Assembly: GCA_011390565.1 (NCBI GenBank)
Contig: JAABSC010000012.1
Span: 1 to 61,922, forward strand
Length of the DNA: 61,922 nucleotides
Reading direction: 5' to 3'
DNA from: Thioalkalivibrio paradoxus
GTDB lineage: Bacteria > Pseudomonadota > Gammaproteobacteria > Ectothiorhodospirales > Ectothiorhodospiraceae
Position numbers and translations under genes: made by a program. Shown in pieces: positions 15,758-24,955 of the stretch. Position 1 is the first letter of the stretch. The number at the start of each line of letters is the position of its first letter. The notes under the pieces were generated by a model. That model had not been told where the DNA came from. It saw only the letters and a program-made list of their open reading frames with translations, and did no database searches.

Positions 15758-18700
15758 GCGGGATCCGATGGCGATGCCGCTCTCGGGTCTGCGCCTGGTG
15801 GAAGCCAGTGCCGGCACGGGCAAGACCTTCAGCCTCGCCGGTCTGTACCTGCGCCTGCTGGTGGAGAAGTCGCTGGACGTGCGGGACATCCTGGTGGTCA
15901 CGTTCACCCGTGCCGCGACCCAGGAATTGCGCGAACGGATCCGGGCCCGGATGACCCGCGCCGCAAAACTGGCCGCCGACCGAAGTCTGGCGACCGCCTC
16001 GGGAGAAGACCGGATCGCCCTGCGGATACTCGATGCGGCCGCCGAACCGGCCGAGAGCCTTGCGCGGCGCCTGCGCGATGCAGCGGTGCGCATGGACGAG
16101 GCGACCATCACGACCATTCACGGCTTCTGTCAGCAGGCTCTGCAGGAGAACGCATTCGACAGCGCGGTGGCCTTCGACCGCGGCGACCCGGTGGACGACC
16201 GGGAACTGCTGGCCGAGTGTGCGGCCGATTACTGGCGCCGCGAGGTGATCGGCCGATCACCGGAGGCCGCGGGTGCGTTCATGGCGCATTGGTCGAAACC
16301 CGGTGACCTGGCCGCAGGGCTCGGCTGGATTCTGGATACGCCCCACCTGAAGCTCGCGGGACCCACACCGGATCAGATCCCGGCCCGGGTGGCCCGGGCA
16401 CGTTCGGAATGGATCGCGGCCGCGCCGTTCCTGCAGGCTCGACTGGAGGCCATCGAACAGGCCGGAGAATTCCACTCGGGGCGCTCCTTGGGCAAGGCCG
16501 TGAAGGCGGCGGGCGGCGTGGCTGCGCTGTTTCGGGCGATCGCGTCCGGCGATCAGCCGCTACCGCACGCACTGTCCACGAACGCCATTGGCCAGCAGCT
16601 GACCGGCGAGGCCAGGAAAGCCGGGGTGCCCCCGCAATGGACGGGTGCGGTCGACGCGCTGCTCGAGATCCCCGGACTCGAACGCCTGGCCGCGATCCAT
16701 ACGGCGGCGGCAGTGCTTCGCCAGGCACTGCAGCAGCGCAAGCGCGAGCGCCGGCTGCACAGCTTCAACGACATGATCCAGTCGCTGCACGGTGCCATCA
16801 CCGATCCGCACGGCGGGCCGGCGCTGGCCCACGCTTTGCGCACGCGCTGGCCCTGGGCGCTGGTCGACGAGTTCCAGGACACCGATCCGTTGCAGTACAC
16901 GATTCTTCGTTCGATCTACCAGGGTCGGGAAGGCGTCGGCATGATCATGATCGGCGACCCGAAACAGGCCATCTACGGATTCCGCGGCGGCGACGTCTTT
17001 GCTTATCTTCAGGCGGCCGAAGACACCGAGGGTGTCTACAGTCTGGACACCAATTTCCGATCCACCGCATCCGTTCTAAAGGCCATCGAGGGGTTGTTCC
17101 ATCTCTCCGGTGAGCGGCCCTTCATGCTGCCGGAGATCGCTTTCGTGCCGGTGCAGGCAGGGCGTGCGCAAGGTGACCTCGAGATCGAGTTCGAAGGAGA
17201 GGCGCTGCCCGCGCTGACGCTCTGGACCCTCGAGCCCGGGACCGGAGGCAAGCCGTGGACCGCCGGCGCGGCGCGTCAGCAGCTGGCTGCGGCAACCATC
17301 GCGCAGATTCAGCGCCTGCTGGATCGCCGCGACGGTGCCCGCGTCCTCGAGGGCGATACATCGCGGCCGCTCGCGGCCCGTGACATCTGCGTGCTCGTCA
17401 ACACCAACGGCGAAGCCGCGCAGTTCCAGGCCGCGCTCGCCCGAGCCGGCCTCCCCGCCGCCTGCCTGCATCAGAGCAGCGTTTTTGCCAGCGCGCAGGC
17501 GGAGCAGGTACAGCGCGTGCTGGAGGCCGCGGCGGCGCCGTCCGATCCACGACGGGTGCGCGCGGCGCTGGTCACGGAACTGTTCGGCCTGCGCCTGGGG
17601 GACCTGCTGAAGCTCGCGGACGACGATGCCGCCTGGCAGGACACCGCGCAGACGTTCCAGCAGGGACACGAGCGCTGGGTCCGTGGCGGCGTGCTGGCGC
17701 TGCTGGAGCCGTGGATCCAGTCGGCCGCGGCGCGACTGCTGCAGTACGAGGACGGCGAGCGGCGCGTGACCAACTGGCTGCACCTGGCCGAACGGCTGCA
17801 GCAGGCCGAGACCGAAACCTTCGGCATGGCCGGCCTGATCCGCTGGCTGGCGGCAAGCCGCGAGTCCGCGGGTGACGGTGAGACGACGGAAGAAGCCCAG
17901 CTGCGCCTGGAAAGCGACGAGAACCTGGTCCGCATCGCCACGGTGCACAAGGTCAAGGGACTGCAGTTCCCGGTGGTGATGCTGCCGTACGCGCCTCTGC
18001 TGGGGACCGCCGGCGCCCGTTTCGACCGGCCGGACCAGCCGCCCTTCCGCTACCACGACGCGGACGGCAACGCGTGCCTCGATCCGGGTATCGGGCAGGA
18101 TCCCGAGCATGCGCCGTTGGCGGTCCGGGAGCGACGCGCCGAGGCCATGCGCCTGCTGTACGTGGCGCTGACCCGGGCCGAACAGGCGATCTATCTGCCG
18201 TGGGGCTGGATCCAGGGTGCCCAGAACGGGGCCCTGGCGTGGCTGTTTCACCAGCAGGACGGCGCGCCGGACGCGGCCTGGCAGACGAAGAAGGAGCAGT
18301 GGGAGGGTTGGTTCACCGCGGAGAACGTGCATCGTCGGGTCGAGGCGTTGCGTCTGAGCATGGGCGGGGTTGTGCGCTGCGTGCCCGTAGCGGACGTTGC
18401 GGACCGACGCCCGTATCAGCCGGATCCGCCCGTTCCGCTGGGAGCCGCGCGGACCGTTCTGCCCAAGCCGCGCAGTGCCTGGCAGATGTTTTCGTATTCC
18501 AGTCTCGTGCGGGGCGAAGCGGCCGGTCCTGCCGCGGGCTCCGGCGCGGACGACGAGTCCCGTGCCCCGCGTGACAGCACCCCGTTGGATAGGGATCTCG
18601 GCAGGCTCTCCGGCACCGGTTTCGGCAGTGCCGTGCACGACATCCTGGAGGCGGCCGACTTCGCGCGCTGGCCCGTCCCGGGGGAACCCCCGGGGGATTT

Positions 18701-19352
18701 GGAGGCCGCGCTGGTGGCGGAAAAGCTCCTGCGTCACGGGGTCGTGTTGCCGGAAGGCGAACGGAGCCGGAAGACCGTGAGGGCGGTATCGGGCCTGGTG
18801 TCGCGCTGCCTGCACACGCCGTTGCCCCGAATCGGTCCTCTCGCCGAGGTGGCGCCTCGGCGCCGCCTGGCGGAAATGGGCTTTGCCCTGCGCCTGGGCG
18901 GAGAGACCACGCGCGGGCTTACGGCGCTGTTGCATGCGCACGGCTACACGGGACTGCTGGCGGGCGAGCCGCGGGGACGCCTGTTGCTGGGGCTGATGCA
19001 GGGCTTCATCGACCTCGTGGTGGAGCACGACGACCGCTATTGGGTGCTCGATTACAAGACCAATTTCCTGGGGCCCCTGCACGAGGACTATGTGCCGGCC
19101 CGGTTGGGCGACGCGGTGCGTCACGGTCATTACGATCTGCAGTACCTGGTATACATGACCGCGTTGCATCGGCACCTCGCGCTGCGCCTGCCCGGGTACG
19201 ATCCCGACCGGCATCTGGGTGGTGTGCAGTACCTGTTCCTGCGCGGCATGAACGGTCGCGATGCGGCGACCGGCGTTTTCGTCGACCATCCGAGCGTCGC
19301 GCTGATCCAGGCGCTGGACCGCCTGCTCGACAACCGTGAGACGGCGGCATGA
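15750..19352 (+). CDS. recB: exodeoxyribonuclease V subunit RecB
   Basis: 1200 residues. A UvrD-type helicase with Walker A at about 19-26 (ASAGTGKT), VDEFQDTDPLQY (Walker B region), and VRIATVHKVKGLQF in the second helicase part. The C-terminal nuclease domain carries GFIDLVV...WVLDYKTNFLG, with the Asp-x-Lys active-site residues. It is the 3'-5' translocase and the only nuclease of RecBCD. The ATG at 15750 is chosen because AGGAG lies 9 bases upstream and the protein opens with the expected helicase start; the open frame extends farther back into recC. Confidence 0.96.
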   Translation: MSERDPMAMPLSGLRLVEASAGTGKTFSLAGLYLRLLVEKSLDVRDILVVTFTRAATQELRERIRARMTRAAKLAADRSLATASGEDRIALRILDAAAEPAESLARRLRDAAVRMDEATITTIHGFCQQALQENAFDSAVAFDRGDPVDDRELLAECAADYWRREVIGRSPEAAGAFMAHWSKPGDLAAGLGWILDTPHLKLAGPTPDQIPARVARARSEWIAAAPFLQARLEAIEQAGEFHSGRSLGKAVKAAGGVAALFRAIASGDQPLPHALSTNAIGQQLTGEARKAGVPPQWTGAVDALLEIPGLERLAAIHTAAAVLRQALQQRKRERRLHSFNDMIQSLHGAITDPHGGPALAHALRTRWPWALVDEFQDTDPLQYTILRSIYQGREGVGMIMIGDPKQAIYGFRGGDVFAYLQAAEDTEGVYSLDTNFRSTASVLKAIEGLFHLSGERPFMLPEIAFVPVQAGRAQGDLEIEFEGEALPALTLWTLEPGTGGKPWTAGAARQQLAAATIAQIQRLLDRRDGARVLEGDTSRPLAARDICVLVNTNGEAAQFQAALARAGLPAACLHQSSVFASAQAEQVQRVLEAAAAPSDPRRVRAALVTELFGLRLGDLLKLADDDAAWQDTAQTFQQGHERWVRGGVLALLEPWIQSAAARLLQYEDGERRVTNWLHLAERLQQAETETFGMAGLIRWLAASRESAGDGETTEEAQLRLESDENLVRIATVHKVKGLQFPVVMLPYAPLLGTAGARFDRPDQPPFRYHDADGNACLDPGIGQDPEHAPLAVRERRAEAMRLLYVALTRAEQAIYLPWGWIQGAQNGALAWLFHQQDGAPDAAWQTKKEQWEGWFTAENVHRRVEALRLSMGGVVRCVPVADVADRRPYQPDPPVPLGAARTVLPKPRSAWQMFSYSSLVRGEAAGPAAGSGADDESRAPRDSTPLDRDLGRLSGTGFGSAVHDILEAADFARWPVPGEPPGDLEAALVAEKLLRHGVVLPEGERSRKTVRAVSGLVSRCLHTPLPRIGPLAEVAPRRRLAEMGFALRLGGETTRGLTALLHAHGYTGLLAGEPRGRLLLGLMQGFIDLVVEHDDRYWVLDYKTNFLGPLHEDYVPARLGDAVRHGHYDLQYLVYMTALHRHLALRLPGYDPDRHLGGVQYLFLRGMNGRDAATGVFVDHPSVALIQALDRLLDNRETAA

Positions 19353-21178
19353 GTGCCTTGCGCGCGCGTCTCGAGGCCGCGCTGGAGCGCCGACAGGTTC
19401 GCGCGATCGACTTCGCGCTGGCGGACTGGTGTCTGCGTCACGGTGCCGAACCGGCGGTGGCGCTGGGCATGCTGCTGGTGCAGCAGGCTTTGGGCGAAGG
19501 ACATGCCTGCCTGTTGCTCGGAGCCGAAGGGCCGGCCATTCCCGGCGAAGCGGAATTCTGCAGCGTGGCGGTGTTCCGTACGGCGCTCGAAGCGAGCGCG
19601 CTGGTGGGTGAACCGGGCGCCCGTCGCCCGCTGATCCTCGACGGCGACCGACTGTATCTCCACCGCTACTGGCAGTACGAGGAACGTCTGGCGCAGGGGC
19701 TTCGGACGCTGCTCATGCAGGGCCCCGCGGGGGTCGATCTGGCACCCCTGGAGCCTGGAGGGGGGCTGTTCGACTACGGCTGGATGGCTCCGGGGGAGAC
19801 CAACTGGCAGGCCGTGGCGGCCGCGGCCGCGTTGCGGCATCGCTTCACCGTGATCTCCGGCGGCCCGGGCACGGGGAAGACCTACACGGTGCTCCGCCTG
19901 ATTCGGTTGCTGGTCGACGCCGCGGAGGCCGCTGGCCAGCCGCTCCCGGAGATCCGCCTGGCTGCACCGACGGGCAAGGCCGCGGCGCGGATGATGGAGT
20001 CCATCCACAGGGGGCTGGCGGATCTGCCCGAAGGCGCGCGGCTCGCCGAGCGGTTGCCGGATCAGGCCTCGACCCTGCATCGCCTGCTGGGCCTGCGCCA
20101 GGGCAGCACGCGACCCCGCCACGACCGCGGCAATCCGCTGACCGCGGACACGGTCGTGGTCGACGAGGCTTCCATGGTCGATCTGCCGATGATGGCGAAA
20201 CTGGTCGACGCCCTGCCAGCGGGCGCCCGGCTGATCCTGCTGGGCGACCGCTATCAGCTCGCCTCGGTGGAGTCTGGCTCGGTCCTGGCGGAGTTGTGCG
20301 ACGGTGCCGGGATCAACGCGTTTTCCCGCGGGCAGCGCGAGGCATTCGCAGACCTGCTGGGCCGGGAGGCCGGGACCCCATCGGAATCCGCGTCTCCCTT
20401 GTCGGATCATGTGGTCACGTTGCGCACCAGTCACCGTTTTCTCCCGGAAAGTCCGATCGGGCGTTTCGCTGCTGCGGTGAACGACGGCGAAGTCCCGGCG
20501 GCCCTGGACGCCGCGCGGGAGGGCTCCGGCGAAATCCGCCTGGAACTCGCGGAAGAGACCGACCTGGGGCGTCTGGCCGGCGTTCTGGCCCAGGCCTACG
20601 GTCCGCTGATCGAGACCGATGATCCCGTGCACGCGCTTTCGGTTCTTGATCATGTCCGGCTGCTGACCGCAACGCGGGTGGGGCCCGCGGGCGTGCAGGC
20701 CATGAACCGGCGCATCGGAGACATGCTCGCGGAGGCTCACGGGTTCGATCCCGACCGGCCCTGGTTTCACGGCCGCCCGGTGATCATCCTGCACAATGAC
20801 TACCGGGCCGGATTGTTCAACGGCGATACCGGTATCTGCCTGCGCGGATCGGACGGTGGGCTGCGGGTGTGGTTTCGCTCCGAGGAGGGCGTCCGCGCGC
20901 TGCTGCCAACATCGATCCCGGACCACGAGACCGTGTTCGCAATGACCGTGCACAAGAGTCAGGGATCGGAGTTCGACGAAGTTCATCTGCTGCTGCCCCC
21001 GCAGGACAGCCCGGTACTCAGCCGTGAATTGGTCTATACCGGCATCACCCGGGCCCGTGGCCGCCTGACCGTGTATGGCCCGCCGGCGGTTCTGGCCACG
21101 GCCATCGCGCGCACGGTCATCCGCCGGTCGGGCCTCGCCGAGCGCCTGGATCCGGCTCGCGCACGAGGACACCCATGA
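19349..21178 (+). CDS. recD: exodeoxyribonuclease V subunit RecD
   Basis: 609 residues, matching the family. Superfamily 1 5'-3' helicase with Walker A at about 170 (GGPGTGKTYT), VVDEASMVD (Walker B), GDRYQLASVE and, near the end, MTVHKSQGSEFDEV. RecD is the fast helicase motor and regulates the RecB nuclease. ATGA overlaps at both ends, with recB upstream and the DUF3293 gene downstream, place it inside a single translationally coupled operon. Confidence 0.96.
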   Translation: MSALRARLEAALERRQVRAIDFALADWCLRHGAEPAVALGMLLVQQALGEGHACLLLGAEGPAIPGEAEFCSVAVFRTALEASALVGEPGARRPLILDGDRLYLHRYWQYEERLAQGLRTLLMQGPAGVDLAPLEPGGGLFDYGWMAPGETNWQAVAAAAALRHRFTVISGGPGTGKTYTVLRLIRLLVDAAEAAGQPLPEIRLAAPTGKAAARMMESIHRGLADLPEGARLAERLPDQASTLHRLLGLRQGSTRPRHDRGNPLTADTVVVDEASMVDLPMMAKLVDALPAGARLILLGDRYQLASVESGSVLAELCDGAGINAFSRGQREAFADLLGREAGTPSESASPLSDHVVTLRTSHRFLPESPIGRFAAAVNDGEVPAALDAAREGSGEIRLELAEETDLGRLAGVLAQAYGPLIETDDPVHALSVLDHVRLLTATRVGPAGVQAMNRRIGDMLAEAHGFDPDRPWFHGRPVIILHNDYRAGLFNGDTGICLRGSDGGLRVWFRSEEGVRALLPTSIPDHETVFAMTVHKSQGSEFDEVHLLLPPQDSPVLSRELVYTGITRARGRLTVYGPPAVLATAIARTVIRRSGLAERLDPARARGHP

Positions 21179-21654
21179 TCGAGGACATGCGTGGTCCGGA
21201 TCCTGCGCTACGCGAGGCCTATCTTGCAGCGGAGTATGTGGTGCCGCTTGGGGGGCGCCTGTGCCGGTTCCGTGCGGGCGCGGTGGCGCCCGAGCCTTTG
21301 GCTTCGTGGCTGCGTGAACACGGACCCGCCGGTTGGCTGAGCGCTTTCAACCCGGGCAGCAGGCGTCTGCCGATCCTCGAGAACCTTCGTCGGCATCAGC
21401 GGCTCTGGGAACGGCTGCGGGATCTGGGAGTGGCGGCGTCGCTTGGGTACGCGGTCGATCCTGCCGGAGAGTGGCCGGACGAGACCGGTTTTCTCGTTCC
21501 CGGGATCGGGTTGCCGCAACTGAATCGGCTCGCGCTGGATTTCGGGCAGGCCGCCGTGCTCTGGCTGCAGCCGGCCAGTGCCACGCGGCTGCTGTTCTGT
21601 CAGCCGGACGGACCCTGCGATGCCGAAGCGGTGGGTGAGAGGCCGGCGCCGTAG
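21175..21654 (+). CDS. DUF3293 family protein
   Basis: 159 residues. The pattern WLSAFNPGSRRL...EN, GEWPDETGFLVPGI, and DFGQAAVLWLQP matches the DUF3293 family, whose role is unknown. There is no signal peptide or membrane helix. Its ATG overlaps the recD stop by 4 bp, so it is cotranslated with recBCD; a repair-linked role is only guilt by association. Its last 55 bases overlap the 3' end of the opposite-strand gene. Confidence 0.78.
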   Translation: MIEDMRGPDPALREAYLAAEYVVPLGGRLCRFRAGAVAPEPLASWLREHGPAGWLSAFNPGSRRLPILENLRRHQRLWERLRDLGVAASLGYAVDPAGEWPDETGFLVPGIGLPQLNRLALDFGQAAVLWLQPASATRLLFCQPDGPCDAEAVGERPAP

Positions 21655-22067
21655 TCGTGGCGTCCCCGGCACAGGCGCTTGTAACGTCGGATCATGATGA
21701 TGGTCTTGCGGACGGTGGGAACGTCGATTCGCGCGACCTGGAGTCCCACCCGGATCGGTGTTCCGTTCGGACCGTCTTCCCCGATCTCGATGAAATTCCC
21801 GACCGACGTGGCCGCCTCCGTGTGCCCCTCCGGAGCCGCGAGCGCAAGGAAGGTCGCGTCCCAGTTGACGGTCCGCCCCTCGAACGGACCCGGAAAGCGC
21901 AGTCGCAGCGCGCTTCCGCCCGGTGCATCGAGCAGTTCGGCTTCCGCGACGACATCGGCGGTCGGAGCAGGGGGGCGGTGTGTGGGCACGGGTTCCTCAG
22001 GGGGCTTGGACGCTGGGATTGTATTGAGCGCAGCCACGCAGGACACGGAACCGGATGTCAATTCCAT
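21600..22067 (-). CDS. conserved hypothetical protein, convergent with recD operon
   Basis: 155 residues from ATG 22067 (GTG 22079 possible). After a low-complexity, Pro/Ala-rich N-terminus comes what looks like a conserved core: LRLRFPGPFEGRTVNWDATFLALAA, NFIEIGEDG, then IDVPTVRKTIIMIRRYKRL and GRHDYG. I believe this is a gammaproteobacterial family without a known function; I cannot name it. The plus-strand ORFs over the same bases look like shadows. Its 3' end overlaps the DUF3293 gene tail to tail by 55 bp. Confidence 0.6.
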   Translation of the reverse strand: MELTSGSVSCVAALNTIPASKPPEEPVPTHRPPAPTADVVAEAELLDAPGGSALRLRFPGPFEGRTVNWDATFLALAAPEGHTEAATSVGNFIEIGEDGPNGTPIRVGLQVARIDVPTVRKTIIMIRRYKRLCRGRHDYGAGLSPTASASQGPSG

Positions 22068-22210
22068 GTCTTCTTCCACGCGTTTTCGTGTTCTTCCGTG
22101 GCTCGTCTGTTTTCATTGGGCCGGATGTTCACCCGCGCAGGTATGGTGGGTCCAGGCACGCGACCGCATGCTAACGTCGCGCCGGCCGCGACCGTAAACG
22201 GAGGGAAGGA

Positions 22211-22555
22211 ATGAAGGCTCCAGGCATTCGAACGGCGATCCCGCAGCGTCGGTACGCGCTGGGCGACTATTCGATCGTGGTCCTCGGCGATATCGAGAGC
22301 GACGACGGGATCGATTACCGCTACGTGTTCGCAATGGTGCGGGCTGGTGCCAGCGAACCCGAATTCTACGTGCTGTCGGTTCGGGGCGCCGGCACCGGAG
22401 GCGATCATGCCTTGCGCGTGTTGAGCCCGACGCTGGACCGCGAACTCGATGTATCCGGCATGTGGCGGGATCTGGACGCGTTCTGCACCCAGGCGATTTC
22501 ACTGGCGCAGCAGGTCCTGAATCTCTCCGACGAGCCGGTCCATCGCCTCACCTGA
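22211..22555 (+). CDS. conserved hypothetical protein
   Basis: 114 residues, soluble, with an acidic N-terminal half (DYSIVVLGDIESDDGIDYRYVFAMVRAG) predicted to be mostly beta-strand and a helical C-terminus (MWRDLDAFCTQAISLAQQVLNLSDEPVHRLT). GGAGGGAAGGA immediately ahead of the ATG is a strong ribosome-binding site, supporting a real gene. I do not recognise the family. It lies 155 bp upstream of lutA in the same direction, but nothing links it to lactate metabolism. Confidence 0.65.
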   Translation: MKAPGIRTAIPQRRYALGDYSIVVLGDIESDDGIDYRYVFAMVRAGASEPEFYVLSVRGAGTGGDHALRVLSPTLDRELDVSGMWRDLDAFCTQAISLAQQVLNLSDEPVHRLT

Positions 22556-22683
22556 TCCCGGTTTGGCTTTCGGGGCCGGGGGATATCGACTATAAACGGG
22601 GATACGCTGAAAGCGAGCGTCGGGCCGGCACGGTTCGAAGCACCCGGGTTTTCGCGGACCGGGTCGGCGCAGGAGAAGCGAAG

Positions 22684-22713
22684 ATGCAGTGCAGTGGTGT
22701 GACGAGCGGATGA
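22684..22713 (+). CDS. 9-codon ORF translationally coupled to lutA
   Basis: ATG 22684 follows AGGAG (22671-22675) at 8-nt spacing and encodes MQCSGVTSG. The TGA overlaps the lutA ATG as ATGA. lutA itself has no good Shine-Dalgarno, so ribosomes finishing this minicistron probably start lutA. It could be a regulatory leader peptide or simply an initiation aid. Confidence 0.5.
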   Translation: MQCSGVTSG

Positions 22714-23525
22714 GCGAGCCGAGCCCCCGAGTCCCGGCCGATGGGCCGGGTGATCGCCCGCGGGTCGGGTTGTTCGTGACCTGCCTGGCGGATATCTATC
22801 GACCGAACGTGGGACTGGCTGCAGTCGCGCTCCTGGAAAAAGCGGGCTGCGTGGTGGAGGTTCCGGCCAGTCAGACCTGCTGTGGGCAGCCGTCCTACAA
22901 CAACGGCGACCTGGCCGGCGCCGCGCGTACCGCGAGGCAGACCATCGCAGCCTTCGAAGACTGCGATTACGTGGTCGTGCCGTCGGGTTCGTGTGCGGGA
23001 ATGCTGATGGACTATCCGAAACTGTTCGAAGATCAGCCGCGTTGGCGCGAGCGCGCCGAGGCCATGGCGGCGAAGACCCATGAGCTGATCTCCTTCCTGA
23101 CGGATATCCGGGGCCTGGACGCGGTGACGACGCGGTTTTCGCGGCGTGTCACGTATCACGACAGCTGTCACGGCCTGCGTGCGCTGGGCATCAAGGAGCA
23201 GCCCCGCCGGTTGCTGGCCAGCGTCGAGGGACTGGAACTGGTCGAAATGGCCGATGCCGAGATCTGCTGCGGTTTCGGCGGGACCTTCTGCGTGAAGTAC
23301 CCGGAAATCTCCGGGCGCATGGTCGCGGACAAGGCCTCCGACATCTCGGCCACCGGGGCGCGTGTTGTGCTGGGGGGTGATCTGGGTTGCCTGCTGAACA
23401 TCGCGGGGCGCCTCGGACGCGAGGGGAACGGGATTTCCGTCTACCACGTCGCCGAAGTGCTGGCCGGCATGGCCGACGTGCCCGGTCTTGGCGATCCAAC
23501 CGATTCCGGTGGGAGGGCGCGCTGA
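22710..23525 (+). CDS. lutA: L-lactate dehydrogenase complex subunit LutA
   Basis: 271 residues with two cysteine-rich CCG domains: TCCGQPSYNNG with a downstream SGSCAGM, and CHGLR with CCGFGGTFCVKYPE. These bind Fe-S clusters in heterodisulfide-reductase-like proteins. LutABC oxidises L-lactate to pyruvate in many bacteria. The ATG at 22710 is chosen because it is coupled to the preceding minicistron; a GTG at 22689 lies in the same frame. The stop overlaps the lutB ATG (TGATG). The lactate permease gene three genes downstream supports the function. Confidence 0.92.
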   Translation: MSEPSPRVPADGPGDRPRVGLFVTCLADIYRPNVGLAAVALLEKAGCVVEVPASQTCCGQPSYNNGDLAGAARTARQTIAAFEDCDYVVVPSGSCAGMLMDYPKLFEDQPRWRERAEAMAAKTHELISFLTDIRGLDAVTTRFSRRVTYHDSCHGLRALGIKEQPRRLLASVEGLELVEMADAEICCGFGGTFCVKYPEISGRMVADKASDISATGARVVLGGDLGCLLNIAGRLGREGNGISVYHVAEVLAGMADVPGLGDPTDSGGRAR

Positions 23526-24955
23526 TGGAATCCCTCAGCCACGCATTCAAGGAGCGCTCGGTCCATGCGCTGAAGGACGAGACCCTGCAGGTCGCCCTGC
23601 ACCGGGCCAAGGACGGGTTCGCGGTCAAGCGGGCCAAGGCCGTCGAGGGCCTGCCCGAGTTCGACGCCCTGCGCGACCGCGCCGTCGCGATCAAGAATCA
23701 TACCCTGGAACATCTGGACCACTACCTCGAGCGGTATGCCGATGCGGTGGAGCGCAGTGGCGGAACGGTGCACTGGGCCTCCAGCGCCGAGGACGCCCGG
23801 CGCATCGTCGTCGACATCTGCCGGGCCGCGGACGCGAAGATGATCACCAAGGGCAAGTCCATGGTGGGGGAGGAGGTCGGCGTCAACGGCGCGCTCGAGG
23901 AGGCCGGCTTCGAGGTGGTGGAAACCGACCTCGGGGAGTACATCATCCAGCTTGCCCACGAGCCGCCCAGCCATATCATCGTGCCGGCCGTGCACAAGAC
24001 CCGTGGCCAGATCGCCGACCTGTTCCACGAGAATCATGCCAAGTACGGACTGACCCGGAAGCTCTCCGAGGTGCCGGAGATGGTCAACGAGGCGCGGCAG
24101 GTGCTGCGCAGCAAGTATCTTGCCGCCGATGTCGGCATTACCGGCGCGAATTTCCTGATCGCCGAGACGGGCACCAGCGTCATCGTGACCAACGAGGGCA
24201 ACGGCGATCTGACCTGCTCGCTGCCCCGGGTGCACATCGTCACCGCGGGGATCGAGAAAGTGGTGCCGACCGCCGAGGACGCGAGCACTTTGCTGCGTCT
24301 GCTGGCGCGCAGCGCGACCGGTCAGGACATGACCACCTACACCACCTTCAGCACCGGACCGAAACGCGAGGGTGACCCGGACGGCCCCGAGGAGTATCAC
24401 GTGGTGCTGATCGACAACGGTCGCTCGACCATGCTGGCCGACCAGTTTCGCGAGATGCTGCGCTGCATCCGCTGCGGCGCCTGCATGAATCACTGCCCGG
24501 TCTATGGCGCAATCGGCGGCCACGCCTACGGCTGGGTCTATCCGGGTCCGATGGGCTCGGTGCTGACGCCGCTCAGCGTCGGCCTGAAGGAGGCCGGCAA
24601 CCTGCCGAACGCCTGCACCCTGAATGGCCACTGCGCCGAAGTCTGCCCGGTACGCATTCCCCTGCCGGACCTCTTGCGCACCCTGCGCCACCGCGAATAC
24701 CAGCTCAAGCTCGGGTTGAAACCGCTGCGCTGGGGTCTTGCGGCCTGGGTGTGGTTCACGGCCCATCCGCGGATCTACCGCATCGGGACGCGGGTCCAGG
24801 CACGCATGCTGGCGCTGCTGGCGGGGCGCAAGGGGCGCTTCACCCGCATGCCGCTGGCCGGCGGCTGGTTCAAGGGCGGCCGAGATCTGCCCGCACCGCA
24901 GGGCGAGACGTTCATGGCCGTCTGGAAGCGGCGCCAGAAGGATTCAGCGCGATGA
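23525..24955 (+). CDS. lutB: L-lactate dehydrogenase complex Fe-S subunit LutB
   Basis: 476 residues. An N-terminal LUD domain (about 65-300) is followed by two [4Fe-4S] motifs, CIRCGACMNHCP and CTLNGHCAEVCP (about 315-380), the standard LutB arrangement. It would pass electrons within LutABC toward the respiratory chain. It overlaps lutA by 1 bp and lutC by 4 bp. The C-terminal basic and hydrophobic segment (LGLKPLRWGLAAWVWF) is usual for the family. Confidence 0.95.
   Translation: MESLSHAFKERSVHALKDETLQVALHRAKDGFAVKRAKAVEGLPEFDALRDRAVAIKNHTLEHLDHYLERYADAVERSGGTVHWASSAEDARRIVVDICRAADAKMITKGKSMVGEEVGVNGALEEAGFEVVETDLGEYIIQLAHEPPSHIIVPAVHKTRGQIADLFHENHAKYGLTRKLSEVPEMVNEARQVLRSKYLAADVGITGANFLIAETGTSVIVTNEGNGDLTCSLPRVHIVTAGIEKVVPTAEDASTLLRLLARSATGQDMTTYTTFSTGPKREGDPDGPEEYHVVLIDNGRSTMLADQFREMLRCIRCGACMNHCPVYGAIGGHAYGWVYPGPMGSVLTPLSVGLKEAGNLPNACTLNGHCAEVCPVRIPLPDLLRTLRHREYQLKLGLKPLRWGLAAWVWFTAHPRIYRIGTRVQARMLALLAGRKGRFTRMPLAGGWFKGGRDLPAPQGETFMAVWKRRQKDSAR

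Noticed and set aside
13976..16117. 713-codon open frame antisense to recC/recB
   Set aside because: A shadow of recC and recB: no start context and no recognisable domain.
10946..21178. Further GGACACCCA-like words inside coding regions (near 11350, 11466, 21165)
   Set aside because: They differ at the last base, lie within genes and follow the codon frame, so they look like chance matches rather than copies of the repeat.
21657..22214. Plus-strand ORFs over the minus-strand conserved hypothetical
   Set aside because: The minus-strand product has protein-like motifs (RKTIIMIRRYKRL, NFIEIG), while the plus-strand frames give Arg/Ser-rich sequence.
22585..22600. TATAAA at 22591 as the lut promoter -10
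   Set aside because: No acceptable -35 lies 16-18 nt upstream, so a promoter could not be supported.
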